64,000 bases of DNA, taken from positions 5,008,390 through 5,072,389 of the forward strand of contig JASKMD010000003.1 in NCBI GenBank assembly GCA_030144725.1. The letters are read 5' to 3'. This DNA is from Haematococcus lacustris. Its lineage: Eukaryota > Chlorophyta > Chlorophyceae > Chlamydomonadales > Haematococcaceae. Shown here one piece after another: positions 22,801-33,200 of this stretch (positions within the stretch are counted from its first letter, which is position 1; every line of letters starts with the position of its first letter). The notes under the pieces were generated by a model, which saw only the letters and a program-made list of their open reading frames with translations, searched no databases and was not told the DNA's origin. The translations under genes were made by a program, and so were the position numbers.

Positions 22801-24575
22801 GTCGTACTAAGATGTGAGGGCATGGAAACGTCGGGGAGGGAAGGCAGGCACTTGAGGGCTGGCATTTGCAGGCTGCAGTTCAGTCACTGAACACCAGTAG
22901 TGTGTACCCACTGTCGCGACTCTCACCCTCGTGACTTACATTGGCGACAGTTACATTGGCAAGAGTTACATTGACAACAGACATCACAGGCCCTTGGCTA
23001 CTGGCTCTGAACAGGTCCTTGGCTACTGGCGTCACGGGCCCTTGGCTACTGGCTCTGAACAGGTCCTTGGCTACTGGCGTCACGGGCCCTTGGCTACTGG
23101 CTCTGAACAGGTCCTTGGCTACTGGCGTCACGGGCCCTTGGCTACTGGCTCTGAACAGGTCCTTGGCTACTGGCGTCACGGGCCCTTGGCTACTGGCTCT
23201 GAACAGGTCCTTGGCTACTGGCGTCACGGGCCCTTGGCTACTGGCTCTGAACAGGTCCTTGGCTACTGGCGTCACGGGCCCTTGGCTACTGGCTCTGAAC
23301 AGGTCCTTGGCTACTGGCGTCACGGGCCCTTGGCTACTGGCTCTGAACAGGTCCTTGGCTACTGGCGTCACGGGCCCTTGGCTACTGGCTCTGAACAGGT
23401 CCTTGGCTACTGGCGTCACGGGCCCTTGGCTACTGGCTCTGAACAGGTCCTTGGCTACTGGCGTCACGGGCCCTTGGCTACTGGCTCTGAACAGGTCCTT
23501 GGCTACTGGCGTCACGGGCCCTTGGCTACTGGCTCTGAACAGGTCCTTGGCTACTGGCGTCACGGGCCCTTGGCTACTGGCTCTGAACAGGTCCTTGGCT
23601 ACTGGCGTCACGGGCCCTTGGCTACTGGCTCTGAACAGGTCCTTGGCTACTGGCTCAGATCAGCAGAGCATGCTTGACTGAGGCCCTTGCCTGCCTTGAC
23701 CTGCACTGCAGGCCCCCTGCAGCTGGCCAGCTCACCACCCCCAAGCCCACCCACCCCTTCACCATCACCACCGCCTCCTAGTGCAGCCCTTCCCGCCCGG
23801 GGCTTCCCCTTCTGCTTCTGCAACCGCAGCGCCGCCCACACCCCCTTCACCTGGTCAGTGCAGAGTGAGGTCACGCTTGACCAAGTGACTCGCATCGACG
23901 GCACAATCAGGGTCAGGAACTGCAGCACGGCGGCAAACCCCTGCTGCCAGATGGACCTCCACAAGGTCGAGTTCCTGGTCGGTGAGTGGGGCGGCAGGGC
24001 CAGTGGGGTGAGCAGACCTGGACCTAGAACGTGACAAATGTTTTTTGAGGGAAGGGAAGAACAGGACTTAGGAGATGCTGAGGGCTTCTTGACAGAGGGG
24101 GGGCATCAATGATACCCTCACAACTCGAACCAACCTGCACCTACCTGCCTTCAGGTGTGTTTTTAACTGATGATTGAGAAAATGTTCTTGACAGAAATCT
24201 TAGAATGACTTGATTGCACCAGCTTTGCTACTTGTACCTGGGTGAACCCACAAATGTCCCTAACAGCCGCCCCATGTCCCATGTGCTCTATGTGCTCCAT
24301 GTGCAGGGGATGGCTGCCAGCGCAGCGTGGCCGCCACCTTCGTCAACGGCCGGCAGGTCAGCTGGTCCTTCCACAGCCACGGCGCCGGGCGGCTGTCCTT
24401 CAAGCTCACCAACCTGAGCCTCAGCACCGCCACTGCGGCAGGGGTGCAGCTGCAGGTGCACTTGCTGCAGGCCAGCACTTGCGGCACAGCCGCCACGTTC
24501 TTTAGGGGCCGCTCGCTGGCCTTCTACAACGCGGCGCAGACCTGCTGCCCCGCCTTCAGCCTCAGCCTGCCGTGA
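16848..24575 (+). CDS. Modular Cys-rich/Pro-rich wall protein with C-terminal pherophorin domain (5' end not found)
   Basis: Eight exons join in phase: 16848-16909, 17209-17584, 20650-20744, 21081-21444, 21876-22021, 22250-22604, 23712-23981 and 24307-24575. Three exons each encode a Cys-rich module (starts CPSLYFTLAG, CTKLYTLPDG, CLQLYINASG; each with CC near residue 15 and a core like LSCLPLRPDC). They alternate with PPSPP linker exons typical of hydroxyproline-rich algal wall proteins. The last two exons form a pherophorin domain: GFPFCFCNRS, NPCCQMDLHKVEFLV, LSFKLTNLSL, CCPAFSLSLP-stop. Pherophorins are extracellular-matrix glycoproteins of volvocine algae. Module exons run phase 0 to 1 and linker exons phase 1 to 0, so pairs can duplicate in frame. 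A Fanzor relic sits antisense in the 17585-20649 intron. The signal-peptide exon is missing from my model. Confidence 0.8.
18509..18563 (+). repeat. Intronic segment shared with 29262-29317
   Basis: TTCCCCTACTAATGGGCAGG and the following GTTATCTGT-ATCC match a segment in intron 1 of the methyltransferase gene. It contains CTACTAAT, which resembles a branch-point sequence. Confidence 0.55.
18691..20330 (-). mobile_element. Fanzor/TnpB-like pseudogene, copy B
   Basis: Minus-strand blocks in order: LAWVCSQLGLTTATKEAFQH at about 20140-20070; RuvC-I FDPATQMGMGLDPGAIQAVS at about 19830-19770; a middle block ending near 19455; RuvC-II KVVTVDEFRTSRISSAMNSP at about 19130-19075; APVRGLM; then RuvC-III VDRDCNAALNPQRAGESKW at about 18880-18820 and the tail to stop at 18691. 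The frame is broken by TGA directly after VRGLM, where copy A has TGG, and by other shifts. It lies antisense inside an intron of the pherophorin-type gene. The acidic residues of all three RuvC motifs are still readable. Confidence 0.75.
22989..23658. repeat. 48-bp minisatellite, about 14 copies
   Basis: Unit of 48 bp built from two CTTGGCTACTGG half-repeats (with CTCTGAACAGGTC and CGTCACGGGCC between). Copies are essentially identical, and 48 is a multiple of three, so open frames appear on both strands. It lies in the intron 22605-23711 of the pherophorin-type gene and is not part of the coding model. Confidence 0.95.
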
Positions 24576-25817
24576 ACCCACCCCTGAGTGGAGCTGGGCG
24601 AGGCAACGGGTCACAGTCAAGACCAGAGTGGGTGTCAGGGCGCCGGCTCATGGGCCGGACTGGAGTGGCCAGGGCCAGTGGGTCAGGGCCTGTGTGATCC
24701 GAGGTAAGGAGGCCAGGGCGCATCGCCCAGCAGGCTGGCTAGGCTCAGCTTCCTAGAGATAGGCGGCCAAGGAGCAGCCTTGCCTCCTGTCAATCCTGTC
24801 AATCCCTTTGGAGGAGCAGCAGCAAGAAAAGGTGACGCATGCATCCACGGCAACCAGCATGCCCAGAGCTTCCTCGCCTAACCCTACTCGCCGCACTCGT
24901 GTACTTGACGGCTAAGAACTGCATAGCAAGCCGCCAATGTAGCTTTTTGACCCGCCTGCTATGCCAGGTTAGGTCGTGCCCGCGCTCTGCCACGCACCAG
25001 CAGGCTGCGCACATCTCTCTGTCGGCTGCAGGGGTGTAGGGGCTAAGGGGGCTAAGGGGGCTAAGGGGGTTGCTCTTCCAGATATCTGTGCTGCTTCCTC
25101 AGGGTTCAAAAACTCAGCAGAGGCCTGTGTTGAAGGTTTTGGGGCAAGGGGGCTGTGGAGGCGCAAGTATCGCAAGTAGGGTAGGTGGTGGGAGCAGGCC
25201 ATGCCTTCCCTGATGCACACCATTTGCTCCTAGGTTATCTTTTGTTTTTCTTCTTCTTCATTGCCATCATCTTCTTCTAGCAGGGCTTAGAGCGCATTTG
25301 AGGCCACGGTTCATCGTACATAGTGCATGGCATAGCCGCAGCCTGACTGAACATGGAGAGCAACAGGCCCGGCACCCTGCCCACCTTTGTCAGTGTAGCT
25401 CCAGTCAATGGGTGGTGGGAGCAGGCCGCGCCCCAGGCAGAAGCTCCTCCCTTGGTGCACGTAGTCTTCTTCTTCTTCTTCTTGCATCCAGTCATCGTAT
25501 GTGCTGACGATCTTCAAGCATCCTGCCAGGCAGCTCAGCAGGCGTGAGTGATGAGGTGTCACCTGTGTGTGAATATCCGTGTTTTAAATTGTATGATTTT
25601 AGAAACTCGTGATTTGATGTATGGCCTGGATCTACACCTTGGCAATTGTGCGTGTACTAGTGAAGGCAGCCTGGGATCGATCAGCTCCTTCCCAGGGCTA
25701 ATGATGTGTTTTGAGTATCGTGTAATCCTCTGGTAATGTAATATCTGTAATGCAGAGGCCGTGTAGATCATCACCGGGGTCTATGCGTGATACGTTCAGT
25801 GACCGTTCGAGTCCTGG
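24576..25817. other. Intergenic, no gene seen
   Basis: Contains a GGGGCTAAG short tandem (about 25037-25070) and TTC-rich tracts (25243-25278, 25468-25484). A GGTGGGAGCAGGCC block at about 25187 recurs at 25412 and, as GGTGGGAGCAGG, at 35187. No coding exon is convincing. Confidence 0.4.
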
Positions 25818-26033
25818 TTAGGTGAGGATCAAGGGACTGACATCTCCCACTGCTTTAACGTCAGCTACCCATCTCAACGCCCAAGTAGGTGCTTGCAGCT
25901 TGTCATAAGCATCATCAGGCGGCAGTCCATAGGCAGTTGCAGCTGTGCGCACATGCACATGCAAGCTCCATTGCCGGCCCTTGCGGCCTTGAAAGCCTTG
26001 TGGCCCTGACAGCCTTGCAACCTCTGCAACCAC
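25818..26033 (-). CDS. Possible exon or remnant of unknown protein
   Basis: The minus frame ends with YGLPPDDAYDKLQAPTWALR and WVADVKAVGDVSPLILT-stop, which has natural-looking composition and no low complexity. No start or partner exon was identified. It may be a transposon fragment or a chance frame. Confidence 0.2.
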   Translation of the reverse strand: MVAEVARLSGPQGFQGRKGRQWSLHVHVRTAATAYGLPPDDAYDKLQAPTWALRWVADVKAVGDVSPLILT

Positions 26034-27002
26034 CTCATGAGTGACGTATAACCTAGCCCTGTCTGGGAGACTAATGGTTGGGCTGAGAAACGTGTCACTG
26101 CGGGGTCAGGGTCAGGGTCAGGGTCAGGATGTCCCAACATGGGGTTGGTAATCTTCATGCAAGTACTCGCTACAAAGTGCACCGATTGCGATAGCGTTTG
26201 TTGCATTGGCACCTGCGAATTACTCCGCATCTACTGGCAAGCGGCGCGTTAATCCTTGCATCAGAGTCCATGCCGGCGCAAGCGAGCGCGAACACACCTC
26301 AGCTGCTCACTATCGATTGTTCTAGTGGTGAGTAGCGGTACCAATGAGGGAACTCCGCCTGGCATCCAGCCGGAAGTACAATCACAGCACAGCCCGCCAG
26401 GCTCGCTCCGCGAGCCTTTTGTTGGTGCAGGCGGTGTTGAAGGGCCATCGTGGGGCTAGTAATGACTCGACATTGCAGCGAGGTGCGAATGGGTAGAGGT
26501 TTCTCTAGCCAGCCACACAGAAAAAGGGACCCCCTTGCACAAATCGGCATGTTGTGAGCTGACCACTCTGAGTTATTAGAATTTCGAGTCATTACTCTGT
26601 TCGTAACTCTACGACACAGCTGCTGGAATAGAAAGCACGGCAATCCATCAACCAGGGCCGCCTCCTCACCCTTTGGCGTGACCCGACTCTGCCTTGCAGA
26701 ATTGACTAGCCTACTCCGACCGCCTGGACCCTGCCCCCTCGCACCCCCTTGCAGCCCCACCACCTCCCAGCCCCCGCAGAAGCCTCCCACCCCCTCCCAC
26801 CCCCTCACTGCCCCCTCACTGCCCCGCCAACCCTTCCCACCCCCTCCCACCCCTTCCCACCCCTTCCCACCCCTTCCCAGCCCCTCCCACCCCCGCCACC
26901 CCCTCCCACCCCCTCCCACCCCTGCCCACCCCTGCCCACCCCCTCCCAGCCCCTCTCAATGTCGCCCCCTGGCCCTAGCAAGTCATTGCAAGACGCAAAC
27001 CC
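26034..27002. other. Gene-poor stretch with C-rich tandem DNA
   Basis: 26769-26955 is a degenerate CCCTCCCAC tandem repeat, purine-rich on the minus strand. A GGGTCA tandem lies at 26102-26126. Open frames through these are low complexity. A possible first exon starts at 26271 (MPAQASANTPQLLTIDCS, then GTGAGT), but I cannot connect it with confidence. Confidence 0.4.
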
Positions 27003-27982
27003 ATGAGTCCCAGCCGGCAGCGTGCTCATCTTGCAGCACTTGTAAAGTCACCAAGGGCTGCTCATCTGCACAGTCCTAATGGCCTAAAAGCTACAGCAAG
27101 GAGGGCTAACGACATTGCCCAGGAGGTGCAGGCAGAGAATGAGCTGCTGATGACCGAGGCTCAGTTGCTACATGCTATTGAGGAGGTCCTTGCTGCCAAA
27201 ATGCACGACCTTGACGAGAAGCACCAACACCTACAGGCAGCACACAGGCAGTTGAGATTGGATAACGAGTCTCTTGAGGCCGCTTCCACCAGCAGGAGCT
27301 TATGAAGGGGTGGCTGAAGCCTAAGCTGAAGGGTCTTGTCATGGCCCACATTCGCAACACATTGACCGGCCTGCATGGGAATGAGCAGGAGGCAGGTGCA
27401 GGTGCTGATGCTGGTGCCGCCCCTTACCTGCCCCCCCCTCCTGCTGCACCCCCCTGGCAGCAGCAGGCAGCTGGTGCTGGTGCCGCACCTGACCTGCCCC
27501 CCCCTCCTGCTGCACCCCCCTGGCAGCAGCAGGCAGCTGGTGCTGGTGCCGCCCCTGACCTGCCCCCCCCTCCTGCTGCACCCCCCTGGCAGCAGCAGGC
27601 AGCTGGTGCTGGTGCTGCCCCTGACCTGCCCCCCCCTCCTGCTGCACCCCCCTGGCAGCAGCAGACAGCTGGTGCTGGTGCTGCCCCTGGGCTGCCCACC
27701 CCTCCAGCGGAGCAGCAGGGGGTCAGGGCGGAGCTGGACACAAGCTTGACACGCAAGCGGAGGGCGGGCGGGAGGGATCGGACCCAACAAGTCGAGCAAG
27801 GTAACGTAGCAATGGCCTACACACCTTGTGTGGCCTTACAGAGTGGCCAGGTAGTAGGTACTACTCACGAAGCGGTCAAGCAATGCAGCAGCCTTGTATA
27901 CTTCCGAGCATGGGTGGAGGGGCGTCGTTACATCGGTTTGGCGTGCCATGTGCATTGTTTTGACTGCGGCGACTGTCCCTGA
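27003..27982 (+). pseudogene. Frameshifted coiled-coil protein with PPPPAAPPWQQQ repeats
   Basis: The first frame (27003-about 27283) starts MSPSRQRAHLAALVKSPRAA and forms a charged coiled coil (AQEVQAENELLMTEAQLLHA...). It would run into FHQQELMKGWLKPKLKGLVM only if one base were gained near 27283, because the second frame (to 27982) begins there. The second part has four near-identical copies of a 60-bp unit encoding LPPPPAAPPWQQQAAGAGAA, then a basic stretch (LTRKRRAGGRDRTQQ). A GTAACG donor may end the exon at about 27800. The style resembles the coiled-coil frame inside the transposon at 51090-53721. Function is unknown. Confidence 0.45.
27419..27690 (+). repeat. 60-bp coding minisatellite, four copies
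   Basis: Near-perfect direct repeats of a 60-bp unit (CCCCCCCTCCTGCTGCACCC core) within the coiled-coil frame. Each encodes a 20-residue Pro/Ala/Gln segment. Confidence 0.85.
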
Positions 27983-29192
27983 CTGTTTGCAGAGGCTACT
28001 GGGCCACGTCGGTCGCGGCGGTCGGTCGCGGCGAGGCCCGCATGAGCAAAACTGGCATGAATTTGAATGTCAAGATTTGAGCCGCCATAGCACTCAGCAC
28101 ACTGCACAATATTTAATGTTACAAGCTGCACCGCATAGCTGACAGAGTCCTCTATCCAGGGATGTGCGAAACATAAATAGAGGCCATGTGGCTGAGACGC
28201 GGCGTCGTTTTGATTACCAGGGGTCGGTTCCTATCATTTCCTGCCATTTTTTGAAAGTTGGGGTCGCCTGAGTCAGGGTCAGGGTCGGAATCGGGGTCGG
28301 GGTCAAAGTCAGGGGCAAGGGCAGGGGCATCACGCAGTCCGCCACCATACCACTACCACAAAACCACTACCTGCTGCGGCCATTCCCTACCGCAATGTGA
28401 GGACCGAGGCAACACCATTACCATCAGAGGGTCAGTAAAGGATGCCACAGGTTGCCTTCCAACTTCCCTGTTGCCGCAGGGCCTACAATTGTAGGAATAG
28501 ATACAGCTGCTGGCCAGTGAACTGACACTTGCAGTGCAAGCGTGCTTGCCAGGTTGGCTGAGGCACTGGCTACAGTATGGTTCATGTGGCTGGGTTGTAG
28601 CCAAGGCAGCATGCAGCAGGTGATGATGTGCATTAGTCAGGAGCCATGCCAAGGCAGCATCACATGCAGTTTGAGTCTGAGACGAGTATGGTGACCTGGG
28701 CTCTGTCGGCTACTTGGGCCCAAAGCTGAGAAGCAGTCTGTAGCACAGCAGTGTGTGTCGTGATTCCCTCTGGGCCCAAATACAGCGCATTGGATTGGCT
28801 CATACGAGTTGACCGGGGCAAACCATCAACTGTATCCTGCTCGCGGGTGCTGATCGTTGCACTGCGTTTGTCCGCTTGCGTTATAATCAGTGCTGTCGGC
28901 ATGGTTTGCGTCCCACATCGCAAAACGATCGCAAAAAGTTGGGCGTGAACACAATGATGTCCGTCAAACATCACACAAACTGCAAACAGCGATTTGGCTA
29001 ACGCCTCGGTAGTGGGGCGTTCATAGGATCAATACGCGCACCATGCAATCATCTAGCCGCTATACATGGCGCGCATGCTGCCACGCAGCCACCCAACTGG
29101 CTCAACCACCGCCCATGGCTGCCTTCAGTGACGCCCTGTATACACCATCTCAGGGTCGGTAGAGCTCACCAGGTCAGCTGGACTGCAGCTTC
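27983..29192. other. Upstream region of the methyltransferase gene, no gene seen
   Basis: A GGGTC(A/G)/GGGGTC short tandem lies at 28261-28330. No exon, RNA or clear promoter motif is identified. Confidence 0.4.
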
Positions 29193-29985
29193 ATGGCGTC
29201 AAACACCAATGCCCATTCTAGCCAGCCTTCACAGCGAAGCTGGCTCAAGGTACGGCGCATTATTCCCCTACTAATGGGTAGGAGCTGCGTGTTATCTGTA
29301 ATCCGAACTGTGTGTCTGAGTCTGTGTGTCTAAACTGTGTGTCTGGCTCAAGGTACAACGGGTGGACCAGCGCAAGACCCAGAATCAAAACACAGACCTG
29401 AGCCGACGGCAGATGAAGGAGAGGTAGGATGACACGTGCCTGTTGGCATGTCAGTGTACCTCACTCAGCCAACTCTCCCTCCTTCACTAAATTGTGTACT
29501 GCCATTGCATGGCACGCATGGTGTATGACCTGAGCAATGACTCAAGCTATAAGGATATGGAGTGCCGTCAAGCGTCAGGGTCAGGAGCAGGGGCAGGGGC
29601 AGGGGCAGGGGCAGGGGCAGGGGCAGGGGCAGGGGCAGGGGCAGGGGCAGGGGCAGGGGCAGGGGCAGGGGCAGGGGCAGGGGCAGGGGCAGGGGCAGGG
29701 GCAGGGGCAGGGGCAGGGGCAGGGGCAGGGGCAGGGGCAGGGGCAGGGGCAGGGGCAGGGGCAGGGGCAGGGGCAGGGGCAGGGGCAGGGGCAGGGGCAG
29801 GGGCAGGGGCAGGGGCAGGGGCAGGGGCAGGGGCAGGGGCAGGGGCAGGGGCAGGGGCAGGGGCAGGGGCAGGGGCAGGGGCAGGGGCAGGGGCAGGGGC
29901 AGGGGCAGGGGCAGGGGCAGGGGCAGGGGCAGGGGCAGGGGCAAGTATCAGCAGGAGCAGGTGAGGGGGAAAGCAAGAATAGGCA

Positions 29986-30018
<33 letters not shown>

Positions 30019-30141
30019 ACCCATGTTGGTGTAGTAGGCCTATGCTCCCTCCCACATGGCCTTGCAGGTACCAGTACATCATGGGGGAGGTGGACACGCA
30101 CTGTGGTAACTTCATCCGCGGCATTCAGGCAAGTGAACCCT

Positions 30142-30173
<32 letters not shown>

Positions 30174-30235
30174 GGGCAGCAGCCGCCGCCGCCGCCACAG
30201 CAGCAGCAGTATTAGGGGCAGCAGGAGCAGCAGCC

Positions 30236-30269
<34 letters not shown>

Positions 30270-33200
30270 TCACACAGCAGTAACGTGACGCTCGACACGA
30301 AGAGGAAGAATAGAAGAAGCGTAGCCTAGAAGAGCTGGTGTTGCTCTTGCTGACGCCCAGGGCGCAGCCTGCTCTCACTACATACCCTAGATGACCCTAG
30401 ATGACACTGTGTGATGTGTGATGTGTGATGTATCATGTGTGATGTATGACGTGTGATGTGTGATGTATGAATTCTTCAGGAGCCGTTCCAGTTCATGGAT
30501 GTGTGCTGCGCCCCGGGAGGCTTCTCAGAGTACACCCTAGCCATCAACCCCAATGCCAGGTCAGCGTGTGTGCTGCTGCTCCTACCATCGGCCGCGTCCA
30601 TCATGGTTTACCCCGCGTTGTGCCCTGCTTAGCCACCTGGCACAATGGACATGGCTAGTAACACGGGCCTCGTACTACACCCATTTTATACCCTTATATA
30701 TAAGAATAACATTTCAAAAGTAGTAGGTGCTGAAAATGCGGCACGGGCCTCGTACTACAACTTACCAATAATACGAAAGCAAGTATGAATAAAAAAGAAA
30801 CAGCTGCCGCCTACAGCACCTCCTTAAATATTGATTCATGCTACCTACAGCATCTCCCGCGACAAAGCACCTACCGAGAATCAGCCATGCCCTCCCTGGA
30901 AAGCGTTTGAAACTCCGAACTCACTCTACAGCACCTCCTGTAATACCGTACTCTCCCGATCGATTCCCGAAGCCTCGGAAACTATAATTAAAATATTATT
31001 CCCGAGCCAAAAAATCTACTGCTTCAAGTTTCCCGATGGCCAAAGTACGTCTAAAGTCAATTTTGAGAACGTCTTCGTGCATATAAATATTTAAGCCTCC
31101 CACCCCATTAATCTCACATCAAAATCATGTGATTAACATTGTCAACTGTCGTGGCCTCTATTCTAGTGGCCTTATCACCTGACCACGTCACATTGGGCAC
31201 TGAACCTCGCTCATAAAGTCGTGTTCCTCCTGCCGCTTGGCTGGCTGCCCGTGTATGACCGGCCGCCTCCCCCCTCGACATGGTTGCCAGCCTGGTTGCC
31301 ACCCTTGCCTGTCCTGTGACCCCAGCCTTTGCCCCAGCCCGGCCCACCTCCCTCGACCTTGCCCAGGGCAAAGCAGCCACCATGCTTGCCGCCCAGGCCT
31401 GGCCCGCCGCCCCAACCTTTGCCCCCGCCAAACCCGCCCCCCCCTTGCAGGATGGGCTTAATCTTAGCAGATGCCACCAGTTTTCATGCGCCTTGCCGGT
31501 GCATGCGAGAGCAGGAGGTGTGCTGGGCGATGCGGCAGGGTTGCGGCCTGGAGAAGGCCCAAAGTTAGACAGCTTGCGAGGTCTCCTTGGTAGTCGCTTC
31601 TCGATCACTGCCGCTTGACGATCGAGATACATTTGGAAGCGTTGTTCATCGTGCATAAAGAGCTCGCGGTGTCAATTATCAGCTGCGTCGGCGGCACCGA
31701 TGCCCCGGACCACAAACTGGTCCATTGCTGGCATTTTCGTCAAGGTCAACTAATTGTTTGACTACTTCCCGAAGGACCAAAAAAGTACATTGTTTACTCT
31801 TTCCCGGTTTCCCGAAGGACAAAAAACAATTCGGGACAGGGAATCGATAGGGAGAGTACGGTAACCTACAGCGCTTACTTTAACAAAGCACCTAGGGACC
31901 AATAACCAGCCATGCCCCTCCCTGGACAGCGTTTAAAACCCTAATCTCACTCTACAATAACCCTCAACAGCACCTCCCTCATTGGCCTGACCAGGCAGGA
32001 TTAGGTCCCCCTCACCCCTCACTAAGGCTGGTGTCCCTTGTCTTGTGTATCAAGTCATGCACATGGCATGGCAGCGTGTGCCAGCTGAGCACGGCTGGTC
32101 TATGTGCATGTGGCAGCATGTGCGTGTGGCAGCATGTGCAGCTGCCAGCAAGGCGATGGGTGTGCCAGGCCAGCCTGCAAGGCGTAAAACACCGCATGCA
32201 TGCAGCTGGCTGAGGCCAGCAATAGGCAGCATGTCCAGGCATTGCCTGCCTACGACTGCCCTTGCGGCTTCACTCCGTAGATTTGATGGTTGTGGATGGC
32301 GATGTCCAGGCTCAGGGCTCGTGGCTCCGCCTGATGGTTGCGGTTGTTGTCATGTCCAGGCTCAAGGATGGCTCCCTTGTTTGCCTGCTTCCCACTGCCA
32401 GTGCTGCTGCTGGCGCTGGGAGTGTTAGCACAGCAGCTGTAGTGCAGGCGCACCGGCAGCCCTTCAGCCCAGCTGTGCCTGCGTGGCCTGGCTGCTGGCG
32501 CTGGGAGTGTTGGCACAGCAGCAGCAGCCCAGGCCCACTTGCGGCCCTGCAGCCCAGTTGTCTCAACGTGGCCCTGTTTGCCTGAGTCGCCTGCAGGGGT
32601 CTGGGCCTGTCGCTCAACCGCAAGCTGGGGGGCCACATCGCCTGCTTTGAGAGCTACAACTTCAGGGACAGCTGCCCCATGCCCTGCGTGCTCAAGGACG
32701 AGAAAAGGTGCGCGATGAGCAAGAAAAAGTGGATGGGCGGGAGGGGAGGGAGGGAGGTGGGTGGGTGGGCGGGCGGGTGGGGCGGTGGGACGGTGTGGGT
32801 GTGGGGGTTCCCTTCCTCACGCACCCACCCACACCTAGGAGATGGTAGGAAGCAGATGTCATGCCATGATGCCACTCTCTCACTCCCACTCTCACTCATA
32901 TACTCACTGTTCACACCCAAGCTCGACATGGTCCCGTCCACGACCCTCCTTCCCCCTCCCCCCTCCGCTTCTCAACCTACCCACTCCCCACTTTGCTCCT
33001 CTCCCCCAACCCCATCCACTGCCTGCCGTACCGCTGCTACCCCGTTGCTGTTGCCCCGCTCTTTCCACGCTTGCCAGGCCACCTGGGTCATACCCCTGTG
33101 ACCCCCTGTCGGCTGCCACACTGCTAATTGGAATGACTTGCCAGGCCATGTGACCCATGCCTCCCCCACCACCCACTGCCTCCCCTACATCTTCTGCAGG

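Noticed and set aside
22989..23658. CRISPR-like array
   Set aside because: Contiguous identical 48-bp units with no variable spacers, in a eukaryotic intron.
22880..23681. 240-codon repetitive frames on both strands
   Set aside because: Produced by the 48-bp minisatellite; it sits inside an intron with clear GT and AG ends at 22605 and 23711.
29465..30269. Long Gly/Ala, Gly/Gln, Gly/Arg or Pro/Leu frames
   Set aside because: Produced by the (GGGCAG)n tract inside a methyltransferase intron.
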